NCBI RefSeq assembly: GCF_024979235.1
Contig: NZ_JANLCM010000001.1
Coordinates: forward strand, 1,240,001-1,304,000
DNA from: Herbiconiux aconitum
GTDB taxonomy: Bacteria; Actinomycetota; Actinomycetes; Actinomycetales; Microbacteriaceae
Direction: 5' to 3'
Length of the DNA: 64,000 bases
Below the pieces are notes generated by a model. That model was not told the DNA's origin and ran no database searches. It was given only the letters and a program-made list of their open reading frames with translations. Below are positions 17,601 through 25,881 of this stretch, in pieces; the first letter of the stretch is position 1, and each line of letters begins with the position of its first letter. Position numbers and translations under genes: made by a program.

Positions 17601-17640
17601 AGTGACTGTATCGTTGCACGAGTTACTGTATCGTTGCACA
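17601..17640. promoter_or_regulatory. Two tandem LacI-type operators in the divergent spacer
   Basis: A 20-bp unit is repeated head-to-tail twice (17601-17620 and 17621-17640) with only two differences. The shared core CTGTATCGTTGCAC contains the semi-palindrome TGTATCGTTGCA centred on CG, as in LacI-family operators. The sites lie midway between LacI regulator 2 and the isomerase gene and would let one repressor control both operons. Confidence 0.65.
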
Positions 17641-17674
17641 AAATTTTCCCGACGTCCTGAACGAGGAGTCCGCC

Positions 17675-18508
17675 ATGCCACACACAGATCCCACGACGAC
17701 GTGGAGTGTCTTCACGAAACCGTGGCGAGAACCACGCATCGGTGCTCTCGGCGAGTTGGTGGCGACCATGGGTTTCAACGCCGTCGAGCTCCCGGTGCGG
17801 CCCGGCTACCAGGTGACGCCGGATGACGTCTCGGCCGCTCTGCCGGCGGCCGTGCGCGAGCTCGCGCGCGCCGGGGTCGCGGTCACCAGCATCGCCTCGG
17901 GTACGGACGAGGCCACGTTCGCGGCCTGCGCGGACGCGGGAGTGCCGTTGATCCGGATCATGGTACCCATCGGGTCGGGCGGCTACGCCGCAACCGGCGT
18001 GGAGGTGCGCCGGACGCTCGCCGGCCTCTCCGAGAGCGCCGAACGCCACGGGGTCCGAGTCGCGATCCAGCCGCACTACGACGATTACATCGCCGACTCC
18101 TCGGAGCTCTTCGCGCTGCTCCAGGACGAAGATCCCCGATTCGTCGCGGCAATCTGGGACGCGGCGCACGACGCCCTCGCACGCAAGCGGCCCGAGCACG
18201 GCCTGGAACTGCTCTGGCCATGGCTCGGGATGATCAACCTCAAGAGCGCGTACTACGCGCGGACCGACGATCCGGCGCCCTCGCAGGGCGATCCCGTCTG
18301 GGAACCGGTCTTCACCGATGCCCGTAGTGGAATGGCGGAATGGGGTCGCGCGATCCGCTACCTCGTCGAGCGTGAGTTCGCCGGGCCGATCTGCCTCACG
18401 GCGGAATATACCGACGAGAGCGATCTTGTGGCGAAGGTGACGCGGGATCTCGCAGACGCACGAAGCTTGCGAGCCGCTGCTCAGGATGTTGCGGGAGCGG
18501 TCCGATGA
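17675..18508 (+). CDS. Sugar phosphate isomerase/epimerase family TIM-barrel protein
   Basis: A 277-residue xylose-isomerase-like TIM barrel (AP endonuclease 2 family). ATG follows GAGGAG by eight bases. Visible barrel landmarks are MGFNAVELPVRPGY, RIMVPIG, AIQPHYDDYI and WDAAHDA, with acidic and His residues suited to a divalent metal. Relatives isomerise or epimerise ketoses, inosose or related sugars. Its stop overlaps the next gene by four bases, a coupling often seen between such isomerases and Gfo/Idh/MocA oxidoreductases in sugar catabolism. Substrate not determinable. Confidence 0.85.
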   Translation: MPHTDPTTTWSVFTKPWREPRIGALGELVATMGFNAVELPVRPGYQVTPDDVSAALPAAVRELARAGVAVTSIASGTDEATFAACADAGVPLIRIMVPIGSGGYAATGVEVRRTLAGLSESAERHGVRVAIQPHYDDYIADSSELFALLQDEDPRFVAAIWDAAHDALARKRPEHGLELLWPWLGMINLKSAYYARTDDPAPSQGDPVWEPVFTDARSGMAEWGRAIRYLVEREFAGPICLTAEYTDESDLVAKVTRDLADARSLRAAAQDVAGAVR

Positions 18509-19488
18509 GTGCTGTGGAGCGCGGTCCGGTGCGTGTCGCCGTCATCGGCGCCGGGCAGATGGCGAACCTCGTGCACTACCCGTCGTTGTCGTCGCTGCCG
18601 GATGTGGAGATCGTCGGCATCTGCGACCTCTCGCCGGAGCGCCTCCGGGCGACCGGCGAGCGATGGGGGGTCACCGCGCTGTTCAGCGACTGGTCGGCGA
18701 TGCTCGACGAAACGCGTGCGGACGCCGTCTATGTCATCGGGCCGCCCGAGCTCATGTTCGGCATCTGGTGTGCGTGCCTCGTGCGCGGGCTCGACCTCTT
18801 CGTCGAGAAGCCGCTCGGCCTCACCGTCCATCAGGCGCGCACGCTCGCTCGCCTCGCCGACGAGAACGGCTGCATCACGCAGGTCGGCTTCCAGCGACGT
18901 TCGTCTCCGCTGCTGGAGCACATGGTGGGCCGGGTACACGATCGCGGCCAGGTGGTGCATGCGGTATGCCGGTTCTACAAGAACGATCCGACCCCGATGG
19001 TGTCGGCGCGTGACCGGATGATGGACGACGGCGTGCACGTGATCGACACCCTCCGGCACCTCTGCGGCGGCGAGGTCATCGCCGTGTCGGATGTGACCCG
19101 CCGCGTGCTCGTCGACGACATCAACTTCATCACGGCGACGCTCGAGTTCGACACGGGCGCCGTCGGGGTCATGATCACGAACTGGACGAGCGGCCGGAGG
19201 ACGTTCGGCGTGGAACTCCACGGGCCGGGGATCATGGCGGAAGGCGACCTCGAGATCGGCGGCACCGTCTGGGACGCCGATGGATCGGAGGAGCTGGATG
19301 CCGCCGAAGTGGCGGGTTCCCCCGACCTCCACGTGCGCGGAGGCTTCCGCGCGAAGAGCGCCGAGTTCATCGAGGCGGTGCGTACGCGTCGTCTCCCGTC
19401 GTCGCATTTCGGCGATGCGCTGAAAACGATGACGGTCGCCGAGACCATCCTCGCGCACGACCTGCTGAGGGCGGAACGAAACGTTTAG
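18505..19488 (+). CDS. Gfo/Idh/MocA-family oxidoreductase
   Basis: A 327-residue NAD(P)-dependent sugar oxidoreductase. The Rossmann motif VAVIGAGQMANL is at residues 11-22 and the diagnostic VEKPLG at about 109-114, followed by the alpha/beta substrate domain with DDGVHVIDTLRHL supplying the catalytic Asp/His pair. Members oxidise glucose-, inositol- or other sugar hydroxyls. It overlaps the isomerase gene by four bases. The end of the gene contains AAACGTTT (19479-19486), a LacI-like half of the control region of the following importer. Confidence 0.88.
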   Translation: MSAVERGPVRVAVIGAGQMANLVHYPSLSSLPDVEIVGICDLSPERLRATGERWGVTALFSDWSAMLDETRADAVYVIGPPELMFGIWCACLVRGLDLFVEKPLGLTVHQARTLARLADENGCITQVGFQRRSSPLLEHMVGRVHDRGQVVHAVCRFYKNDPTPMVSARDRMMDDGVHVIDTLRHLCGGEVIAVSDVTRRVLVDDINFITATLEFDTGAVGVMITNWTSGRRTFGVELHGPGIMAEGDLEIGGTVWDADGSEELDAAEVAGSPDLHVRGGFRAKSAEFIEAVRTRRLPSSHFGDALKTMTVAETILAHDLLRAERNV

Positions 19489-19556
19489 TGCTCGATGGGA
19501 ACTCTTGACTTCAAATATCCGCGCTCCTAGCATTCATTGGAGTCGTAACGTTTCGC
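19477..19556 (+). promoter_or_regulatory. Promoter with flanking LacI-like sites before the second importer
   Basis: TTGACT (19505-19510) and TAGCAT (19528-19533) are separated by 17 bases, a good sigma-A-type promoter. AAACGTTT (19479-19486, inside the end of the oxidoreductase gene) and TAACGTTTCG (19546-19555) share ACGTTT with a central CG and flank the promoter upstream and downstream. The importer and fucosidase genes can thus be expressed separately from the isomerase-oxidoreductase pair. Confidence 0.55.
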
Positions 19557-19578
19557 TCAAGTACTCAAGGAGGAGTTC

Positions 19579-20850
19579 ATGAAGTCACAGTTCTCAAACA
19601 CGAGGAGCCGGAAACGCGTAGGCGTCTCCGTCGTGGTCGCGGGCGTGCTCGCCCTCGGGCTCGCTGCCTGTGCAGGAGGCAGTAGTGAAAGCTCGGGCCT
19701 CGACGGCGACACGCTCAAGATGTACACGTGGATCGGCGGCAAGGCCGACAAGCAGCAGTGGAGCGACTACATCGCCGGAGGAGTGCAGGCCGACCCGGAG
19801 ATGAAGGTGAGCTTCTCGGGGCCGCCCATCGGTGACTACTACACCAAGCTCCCCACCGTGATGAGGAGCAGCAGCTCGCCCTGCCTGGTCACGTTCCAGA
19901 ACGGCCGGGTGAACCAGTACGTGCAGGGGCTGGAGCCGCTGGACGACCTGGCGAAGGAGAACAACCTCGACCTGTCGGCCTACAGCTCGGCGATGCTCGA
20001 GCAGCTCAGCGTCGACGGCAAGCTCTACTCCATCCCGTTCAACGCCGGGCCCACCGTGGTGCTCTACAACAAGCAGATGTTCAAGGACGCCGGCGTGGCC
20101 GAACCCACCAACGACTGGACGACCGACGACTTCATCGCGGCAGCGAAGGCGACCACCAAGGACGGCGTGTACGGCTTCGCGATCCCGCAGGCGTCGAACC
20201 CCATCGCCACCCTCATGGCGGCCGATGGCCACGCCTGGGCAGACGAGAACGGTCCGTTGCTCGATGACCCGAACTTCCACGACGCGCTGCAGCTGCTCGT
20301 CGACCTGGCCAACAAGTACAAGGTCGCGAAGCCGCTCGAAGCGGCCGCGGGCGGGACTTTCCCCGACATCGACGCCTTCAACACGGGCCAGGCGGCCATG
20401 GAGATGCAGGGGCTGTGGGATCTGCAGCACGCGCAGGAGTCCCTCGGCAAGGACAATGTCGGCATCGCCGTCATTCCGAGCAAGAGCGGCGCCTCCAAGG
20501 GGTTCATCGGCGGATCGGGCTTCGGCATCACGAAGACATGCGGCGACAAGCAGAAGGCTTTCGAGGCCATCGAGGCGATGACGAGCAAGACCGGACTCGA
20601 GTTCGTCACCAAGTCCCAGGCCTCCGTGCCGGCACGGCTCGACGCGCTGGACGCCTGGTCGGCCAATGCCGGATCGCCGGAGTTCGCGTCGGTCATCGAG
20701 CAGATGACCGGTGACGCGACGCCCTCGCCCGTTCCGTCGAACCAGGCTGAGCTCGACACACTCCTCACGCAGTACGAGGTGGATGCCTTCTCGGGTAAGA
20801 GCACGGTCGACGAAGTGCTGCAGCAGGTGAAGGCTGGCCTAGCGCAATGA
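19579..20850 (+). CDS. ABC importer extracellular sugar-binding lipoprotein (second system)
   Basis: A 423-residue family 1 solute-binding protein. The lipobox LAAC gives acylation at Cys31. AAGGAGGAG precedes the ATG by seven bases. It is unrelated at the primary-sequence level to the binding protein at 1.5 kb, so the two importers probably take different oligosaccharides. It is followed with a four-base overlap by two permeases and then by two alpha-L-fucosidases, pointing to a fucosylated oligosaccharide ligand. No ATPase is encoded in the operon. Confidence 0.92.
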   Translation: MKSQFSNTRSRKRVGVSVVVAGVLALGLAACAGGSSESSGLDGDTLKMYTWIGGKADKQQWSDYIAGGVQADPEMKVSFSGPPIGDYYTKLPTVMRSSSSPCLVTFQNGRVNQYVQGLEPLDDLAKENNLDLSAYSSAMLEQLSVDGKLYSIPFNAGPTVVLYNKQMFKDAGVAEPTNDWTTDDFIAAAKATTKDGVYGFAIPQASNPIATLMAADGHAWADENGPLLDDPNFHDALQLLVDLANKYKVAKPLEAAAGGTFPDIDAFNTGQAAMEMQGLWDLQHAQESLGKDNVGIAVIPSKSGASKGFIGGSGFGITKTCGDKQKAFEAIEAMTSKTGLEFVTKSQASVPARLDALDAWSANAGSPEFASVIEQMTGDATPSPVPSNQAELDTLLTQYEVDAFSGKSTVDEVLQQVKAGLAQ

Positions 20851-21806
20851 CGTTCGTGCGTCTGGACCGTGCGGAGGAAGAGGTCGCCGACGGGTCCGTC
20901 GCCCCACCGGACCCCCCGAAGGACCGGCTTCGCCGCCGGCCCCTCGGGGGCCCCCGCTGGGTGGGGTGGGCCTTCGTGCTCCCCGGCCTCATCGGGCTCG
21001 CGGTGTTCATCGTCATACCGCAGATCGCGTCGCTGATCCTCGGATTCTCCGACTCGACCCTGCTGGGAGGCACCCAGTTCACGGGCGCGGAGAACTACGC
21101 CCGCCTGCTGCGTGACCCGCAGTTCCTCAACAGCGTCCTGGTGACGGCGATCTTCGTGCTCGTCTACGTCCCGGCGAACATCGCGATCTCGATGGCGATG
21201 GCGATGTGGCTGAAGACCCGCATCGCGGGGCGCAACTGGATCCGTGTGATCTTCCTGATCCCGGCCCTGTCGCCGATGGTGGCCAACGCCGCGGTCTTCC
21301 GATTGCTCTTCCAGCAGGATGGCGTCATCAATCAAGCTCTGGCGGCGATCGGGCTCGGGCCGATCCCCTGGCTCAGCGACGGCAATTGGGCGCTGGCCGT
21401 CGTGATCGGCGTGTCGGTCTGGCAGTCGTTCGGCTACAACATGATCGTGCTCGGCGCGGGCCTCGACTCGATCAGTCCCGACGTCATCGCGGCATCGAAG
21501 ATCGACGGCGCCGGCCGCGTCCGCCGCCTGGTCTCGATCACGCTGCCCCTGGTCAGCCCTGCCCTGTTCTTCACCACTGTGCTGACCGTGATCGGCGCCT
21601 GGCAGACCTTCGCCCAGGCCTACGTGATCACGGGCGGTGGCCCGGGCAACAGCACGATGACGATCATGCTGTACCTCTATCAGACCGCTTTCACGAACAA
21701 CGAGCTCGGCTATGCGTCGGCCATCGCCACCGTGTTGTTCCTGATCATCGCGATCTTCACGCTGTTCCAACTCTGGGGGCAAAAGAAGTGGGTCCACTAT
21801 GACTGA
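20847..21806 (+). CDS. ABC sugar importer permease 1 (second system)
   Basis: A 319-residue MalF/UgpA-type membrane subunit with a 40-residue charged cytoplasmic tail (many Arg, Asp, Pro) before the first helix. Six hydrophobic segments follow; the EAA loop (VIAASKIDGAG) is near residues 213-223. ATG overlaps the binding-protein stop by four bases, and the stop overlaps the next permease by eight. Confidence 0.92.
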   Translation: MTFVRLDRAEEEVADGSVAPPDPPKDRLRRRPLGGPRWVGWAFVLPGLIGLAVFIVIPQIASLILGFSDSTLLGGTQFTGAENYARLLRDPQFLNSVLVTAIFVLVYVPANIAISMAMAMWLKTRIAGRNWIRVIFLIPALSPMVANAAVFRLLFQQDGVINQALAAIGLGPIPWLSDGNWALAVVIGVSVWQSFGYNMIVLGAGLDSISPDVIAASKIDGAGRVRRLVSITLPLVSPALFFTTVLTVIGAWQTFAQAYVITGGGPGNSTMTIMLYLYQTAFTNNELGYASAIATVLFLIIAIFTLFQLWGQKKWVHYD

Positions 21807-22668
21807 TCACCAGCTACCGGCCTCGGGCTCTCGCTGGCGTCGCCGGGGACGGACCGTCGGGTTCGCCGCCAACACCACGGTGGCGTGGCTGTTCGCGCTC
21901 GTCTTCTCGTTCCCGCTGATCTGGACCTTCTTCACGGCGCTGAAGCCGGGGAACGAGGTGTTCGGCGCCCAGATCAGTTTCATCGGCTCGAAGGTGCTCT
22001 GGTCCAACTTCGTGGATGCATGGACCGAGGTCGACTTCGGGCGCCTGCTCGTGAACAGCCTGGTCGTAGCCGCCATCTCGACCGTGCTCACCCTGATCGT
22101 CGCGACCCTGACGGCGTTCGCGTTCGCGCGGCTGCGATTCCCTGGCCGGAGTGCGATCTTCTTGCTGTTCGTCATCACGTTGACGCTGCCGAGCGAGGTC
22201 GCCGTCGTGCCGCTGTTCCTCGGATTCGACCAGGCAGGGCTCGCCGACACCTGGTTCGCGCTCATCATCCCTGGCCTGTTCGGAGCCTTCGGAGCGTTCC
22301 TGCTCCGGCAGTTCATGCTCCAGATCCCGGGGGAACTGGAGGAGGCTGCCCGGCTCGACGGAGCCTCCACGTGGCGCCTCCTGATCAGCGTCATCGTTCC
22401 GCTGGTGCGACCGGCCCTGTCGGTGCTGGCGATCTTCGCCTTCCTCGGCAGCTGGAACAGCTTCCTGTGGCCGCTGATCATCCTCAACAGCTCCGACAAG
22501 TGGACGATCCCCATCGGGATCGCCGGATTCACGACACAGACGGGCACGCAATGGGAGCTGCTGATGGCGGCTTGCGTGATGACGATCGCCCCCGTGGTGG
22601 TCGTGGTCGTCTTTGCCCAGAGACAACTGGTGGCCGCGATCGGCGCGGGCGCCTTCGGCGGCCGTTGA
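21799..22668 (+). CDS. ABC sugar importer permease 2 (second system)
   Basis: A 289-residue MalG/UgpE-type permease with six hydrophobic helices and the EAA loop ELEEAARLDGAS near residues 179-190. The C-terminal tail AQRQLVAAIGAGAFGGR is duplicated 1.6 kb downstream between the two fucosidase genes, marking the endpoint of a tandem duplication. It lies 20 bases upstream of the first fucosidase. Confidence 0.92.
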   Translation: MTDHQLPASGSRWRRRGRTVGFAANTTVAWLFALVFSFPLIWTFFTALKPGNEVFGAQISFIGSKVLWSNFVDAWTEVDFGRLLVNSLVVAAISTVLTLIVATLTAFAFARLRFPGRSAIFLLFVITLTLPSEVAVVPLFLGFDQAGLADTWFALIIPGLFGAFGAFLLRQFMLQIPGELEEAARLDGASTWRLLISVIVPLVRPALSVLAIFAFLGSWNSFLWPLIILNSSDKWTIPIGIAGFTTQTGTQWELLMAACVMTIAPVVVVVVFAQRQLVAAIGAGAFGGR

Positions 22669-22688
22669 GCCCCGACGAACGGAGACGT

Positions 22689-24239
22689 GTGAACCTCGAA
22701 CCGCTTGACACCACGACCCTGCCGGCGCCGGTCGACGTGTCGGACAACCGTCCGGCGCTCGCGATGGTGGATGCCGTCATCGAAGCCGGGCCGTACGACG
22801 CCACCTGGGAGTCGCTGTGCTGCTATCGCGCTCCGCAGTGGTACCGCGACGCCAAGTTCGGCATCTTCCTGCACTGGGGAGCCTTCTCGGTGCCGGCCTT
22901 CGGCAACGAGTGGTACCCCCGCACGATGTACCAGCGCGGCACGCCCGCGTTCGAGCACCACGTGGCGACCTACGGACCGCATGATCAGTTCGGCTACAAG
23001 GATTTCCTTCCGCATTTCCGGATGGAGCGCTTCGACCCGGAGGAATGGGTCGCGCTGTTCAAGCGCGCGGGCGCGCAGTTCGTGGTGCCGGTTGCCGAGC
23101 ATCACGACGGCTACGCGATGTACGACACCGAGCGCTCGCGCTGGAAGGTGACCCAGGTGGGGCCGGAGCGCGACGTGATGGGAGACCTCCTGTCGGCGGT
23201 GGATCAGGCCTGGCTGATCACCGGCGCGTCGACCCACCGGGCGGAGCACTGGTTCTTCATGAACGGGGGAGCGGAGTTCGACTCCGACGTCCGCGATCCC
23301 GCCTACTCCGACCTGTACGGCCCGGCGCTCCGCAAGGAGATGAACCCCACCGAGCGGTTCCTGGAGGACTGGCTGCTGCGCACGGTCGAGATCATCGACT
23401 CCTACCGGCCGCAGATCCTCTACTTCGACACTGGAATCGAGGAGCCGTCGTTCGAGCCCTACGTGCGGAGACTCGCCGCGTACTACTACAACCGGGCGGC
23501 GGAGTGGGGGCGCGACGTCGTCATCAACTACAAGTGGGACTCGTTCTGCCCCGGTTCCGCGGTGCTGGACATCGAGCGCGGCACGATGGGCGGCATCCGG
23601 CCCGACGTCTGGCAGAACGACACCTCGGTGTCGCGCACGTCGTGGAGCTGGGTCGAGGGGCACGACTACAAAGACGCCTCCGAGCTCATCCAGGAGCTCG
23701 TCGACGTCGTCTCGAAGAACGGGAACCTGTTGCTGAACGTCGGTCCACGGCCCGACGGCACCATCCCTGAGGAGGAGGCCGCCTTGCTGGAGGCGGTCGG
23801 CGACTGGTTGGCGGTGCACGGCGAAGCGATCTACGGTTCCAGCCCGTGGGTCGTGTTCGGCGAAGGGCCCACTGCTCCCGCCGCCGGCTCGTTCACCGAC
23901 GCTGCAGCGGCCGTTTATACCGCGGAGGACATCCGCTTCACGACGATGACCGAGGTCGGCCACGATTACGTCTACGGGATCGGGCTCGTCCGTCCGGAGG
24001 ACGGCCGCATGCGGATCCGCGGCTTCGGCTCGGACAGCCGGTTCATCGACCGTCCGATCATCGATGTGCGGGTGCTGGGTTCGCGGCAACAGCCGGAGTG
24101 GACTCGCACGGGCGAGCAGCTGGAGGTCGTGCTGCCCGACTCCGAGCTGGCAGGTCCCGGCGGTGCCGTGGTGCGGATCGAACTGGCGCCACAGGGCGCC
24201 GAGGCGCGCATCGACTTCTTCCACGGCCTGAACCTGTAG
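22689..24239 (+). CDS. GH29 alpha-L-fucosidase, copy A
   Basis: A 516-residue cytoplasmic (no signal peptide) GH29 enzyme. Start is GTG 22689 with GGAG five bases upstream. The catalytic domain contains FGIFLHWGAFSVPAFGNEWY (residues 57-76), AEHHDGYAMYD (136-146) and ILYFDTG, in which Asp247 fits the GH29 nucleophile. A beta-sandwich C-terminal region follows from about residue 390. It releases alpha-linked L-fucose from imported oligosaccharides. The next copy is about 90% identical without gaps by hand alignment. Free fucose would feed FucU and the fucose dehydrogenase pathway. Confidence 0.92.
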   Translation: MNLEPLDTTTLPAPVDVSDNRPALAMVDAVIEAGPYDATWESLCCYRAPQWYRDAKFGIFLHWGAFSVPAFGNEWYPRTMYQRGTPAFEHHVATYGPHDQFGYKDFLPHFRMERFDPEEWVALFKRAGAQFVVPVAEHHDGYAMYDTERSRWKVTQVGPERDVMGDLLSAVDQAWLITGASTHRAEHWFFMNGGAEFDSDVRDPAYSDLYGPALRKEMNPTERFLEDWLLRTVEIIDSYRPQILYFDTGIEEPSFEPYVRRLAAYYYNRAAEWGRDVVINYKWDSFCPGSAVLDIERGTMGGIRPDVWQNDTSVSRTSWSWVEGHDYKDASELIQELVDVVSKNGNLLLNVGPRPDGTIPEEEAALLEAVGDWLAVHGEAIYGSSPWVVFGEGPTAPAAGSFTDAAAAVYTAEDIRFTTMTEVGHDYVYGIGLVRPEDGRMRIRGFGSDSRFIDRPIIDVRVLGSRQQPEWTRTGEQLEVVLPDSELAGPGGAVVRIELAPQGAEARIDFFHGLNL

Positions 24240-24244
24240 CGGCG

Positions 24245-24304
24245 ATGAGAGCCCAGAGACAATTGGTGACCGCGATCGGCGCGGGCGCCTTCGGCGGCCG
24301 TTGA
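24245..24304 (+). repeat. Duplication junction: fused start of dehydrogenase and permease tail
   Basis: Bases 24251-24304 repeat the last 54 bases of permease 2 (about 22615-22668) with few changes. The preceding GCGGCGATG matches the start of the dehydrogenase gene found after copy B. The result is a 19-codon open frame (MRAQRQLVTAIGAGAFGGR) made of dehydrogenase codons 1-3 joined in frame to the permease tail. It records the breakpoint of the tandem duplication that made the two fucosidase genes. Whether the mini-frame is translated is unknown. Confidence 0.85.
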
Positions 24305-24325
24305 GCCGCAAAGGACGGAATACAC

Positions 24326-25876
24326 GTGAACCTCGAACCCCTTGACCCCACGACCCTTCTGGCACCGGTTGACGTGTCGGACAACCGTCCAGCGCTCGCG
24401 CTGGTCGATGCTGTCATCGAAGCCGGGCCGTACGACGCCACCTGGGAGTCGCTGTCTCGCTATCGCGCTCCGCAGTGGTACCGCGATGCCAAGTTCGGAA
24501 TTTCCTTGCACTGGGGAGCCTTCTCGGTTCCGGCATTCGGCAACGAGTGGTACCCGCGCACGATGTACCGGCGCGGAACTCCCACGTTCGACCACCACGT
24601 GGCCACGTACGGACCGCACGACCGCTTCGGCTATAAGGACTTCCTTCCCCATTTCCGCATGGAGAAGTACGACCCGCAGGCGTGGGTGGCGTTGTTCAAG
24701 CGCGCGGGCGCGCAGTTCGTCGTCCCGGTCGCCGAGCACCACGACGGCTACGCCATGTACGACACCGCACGCTCACGCTGGAAGGTGACCCAGGTGGGCC
24801 CAGAGCGCGACGTGATGGGAGACCTCCTGGCGGCGGTCGACCAGGCCTGGTTGATTGCCGGCGCGTCGACTCACCGGGCGGAGCATTGGTTCTTCATGAA
24901 CGGGGGAGCGGAGTTCGACTCCGATGTCCGCGATCCCGCCTACGCCGATTTGTACGGCCCAGCGCTCCGCAAGGAGATGACCCCCACCGAGAGGTTCCTG
25001 GAGGACTGGCTGCTGCGCACAGTCGAGATCATCGACTCCTACCGGCCCCAGATCCTCTCCTTCGACACCGGAATCGAGGAGCCGTCGTTCGAGCCCTACA
25101 TCCGCAGGGTCGCCGCGTACTACTACAACCGGGCGGTCGAGTGGGGGCGCGACGTCGTCATCAACTACAAGTGGGACTCGTTCGCGCCCGGTTCCGCGAT
25201 GTTCGACATCGAGCGGGGCACGATGGCCGGTATCCAGTCCGATGCCTGGCGGAACGGCACGTCGGTGTCGCGGACGTCGTGGGGCTGGGTGGAGGGGCAG
25301 GACTACAAGGACGCCTCCGAGCTCATCCAGGAACTCGTCGACGTGGTCTCCAAGAACGGGAACCTGCTGCTCAACATCGGTCCCCGCGCCGACGGAACCA
25401 TCCCCGAGGAGGAGGCCGCATTGCTGGAGGCGGTCGGCGACTGGTTGGCCGTACACGGCGAAGCGATCTACGGCTCCAGCCCGTGGGTCGTGTTCGGCGA
25501 GGGGCCCACGGCTGCCACCGCCGGCTCGTTCACCGACGCTGCAGCGGCCGTTTACACCGCGGAGGACATCCGCTTCACCAGGATGACCGAGGTCGGCCAC
25601 GATTACGTCTACGGGATCGGGCTCGTCCGTCCGCAGGACGGCCGCATGCGGATCCGCAGCTTCGGCTCGGACAGCCGGCTCGTCGACCGACCGATCATCG
25701 ATGTGCGGGTCCTGGGTTCGCGGGAGCAGTCGGAGTGGACCCGTACGGGCGAGCACCTGGAGGTCGTGCTGCCCGCCTCCGAGCTGGCGGGCCCCGGCGG
25801 CGCCGTGGTGCGGATCGAGTTGGCCCCGGAGGCTGCCGAAACGCGCATCGACTTCTTCCACGGCCTGAACCTGTAG
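24326..25876 (+). CDS. GH29 alpha-L-fucosidase, copy B
   Basis: A 516-residue paralogue of the upstream gene, offset by 1637 bases, with about 50 substitutions and no gaps. Start is GTG 24326. Most GH29 landmarks are kept (LHWGAFSVPAFGNEWY, AEHHDGYAMYD, Asp247). Two changes lie beside active-site motifs: Phe60 before LHWG becomes Ser, and Tyr245 two residues before the nucleophile becomes Ser. Copy B may therefore differ in linkage or aglycone preference, or be weakened. It is followed five bases later by the zinc dehydrogenase. Confidence 0.92.
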   Translation: MNLEPLDPTTLLAPVDVSDNRPALALVDAVIEAGPYDATWESLSRYRAPQWYRDAKFGISLHWGAFSVPAFGNEWYPRTMYRRGTPTFDHHVATYGPHDRFGYKDFLPHFRMEKYDPQAWVALFKRAGAQFVVPVAEHHDGYAMYDTARSRWKVTQVGPERDVMGDLLAAVDQAWLIAGASTHRAEHWFFMNGGAEFDSDVRDPAYADLYGPALRKEMTPTERFLEDWLLRTVEIIDSYRPQILSFDTGIEEPSFEPYIRRVAAYYYNRAVEWGRDVVINYKWDSFAPGSAMFDIERGTMAGIQSDAWRNGTSVSRTSWGWVEGQDYKDASELIQELVDVVSKNGNLLLNIGPRADGTIPEEEAALLEAVGDWLAVHGEAIYGSSPWVVFGEGPTAATAGSFTDAAAAVYTAEDIRFTRMTEVGHDYVYGIGLVRPQDGRMRIRSFGSDSRLVDRPIIDVRVLGSREQSEWTRTGEHLEVVLPASELAGPGGAVVRIELAPEAAETRIDFFHGLNL

Positions 25877-25881
25877 CGGCG

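Noticed and set aside
21807..24365. 852-codon reverse-strand frame across the permease and fucosidase A
   Set aside because: Shadow of two well-supported plus-strand genes; composition not protein-like.
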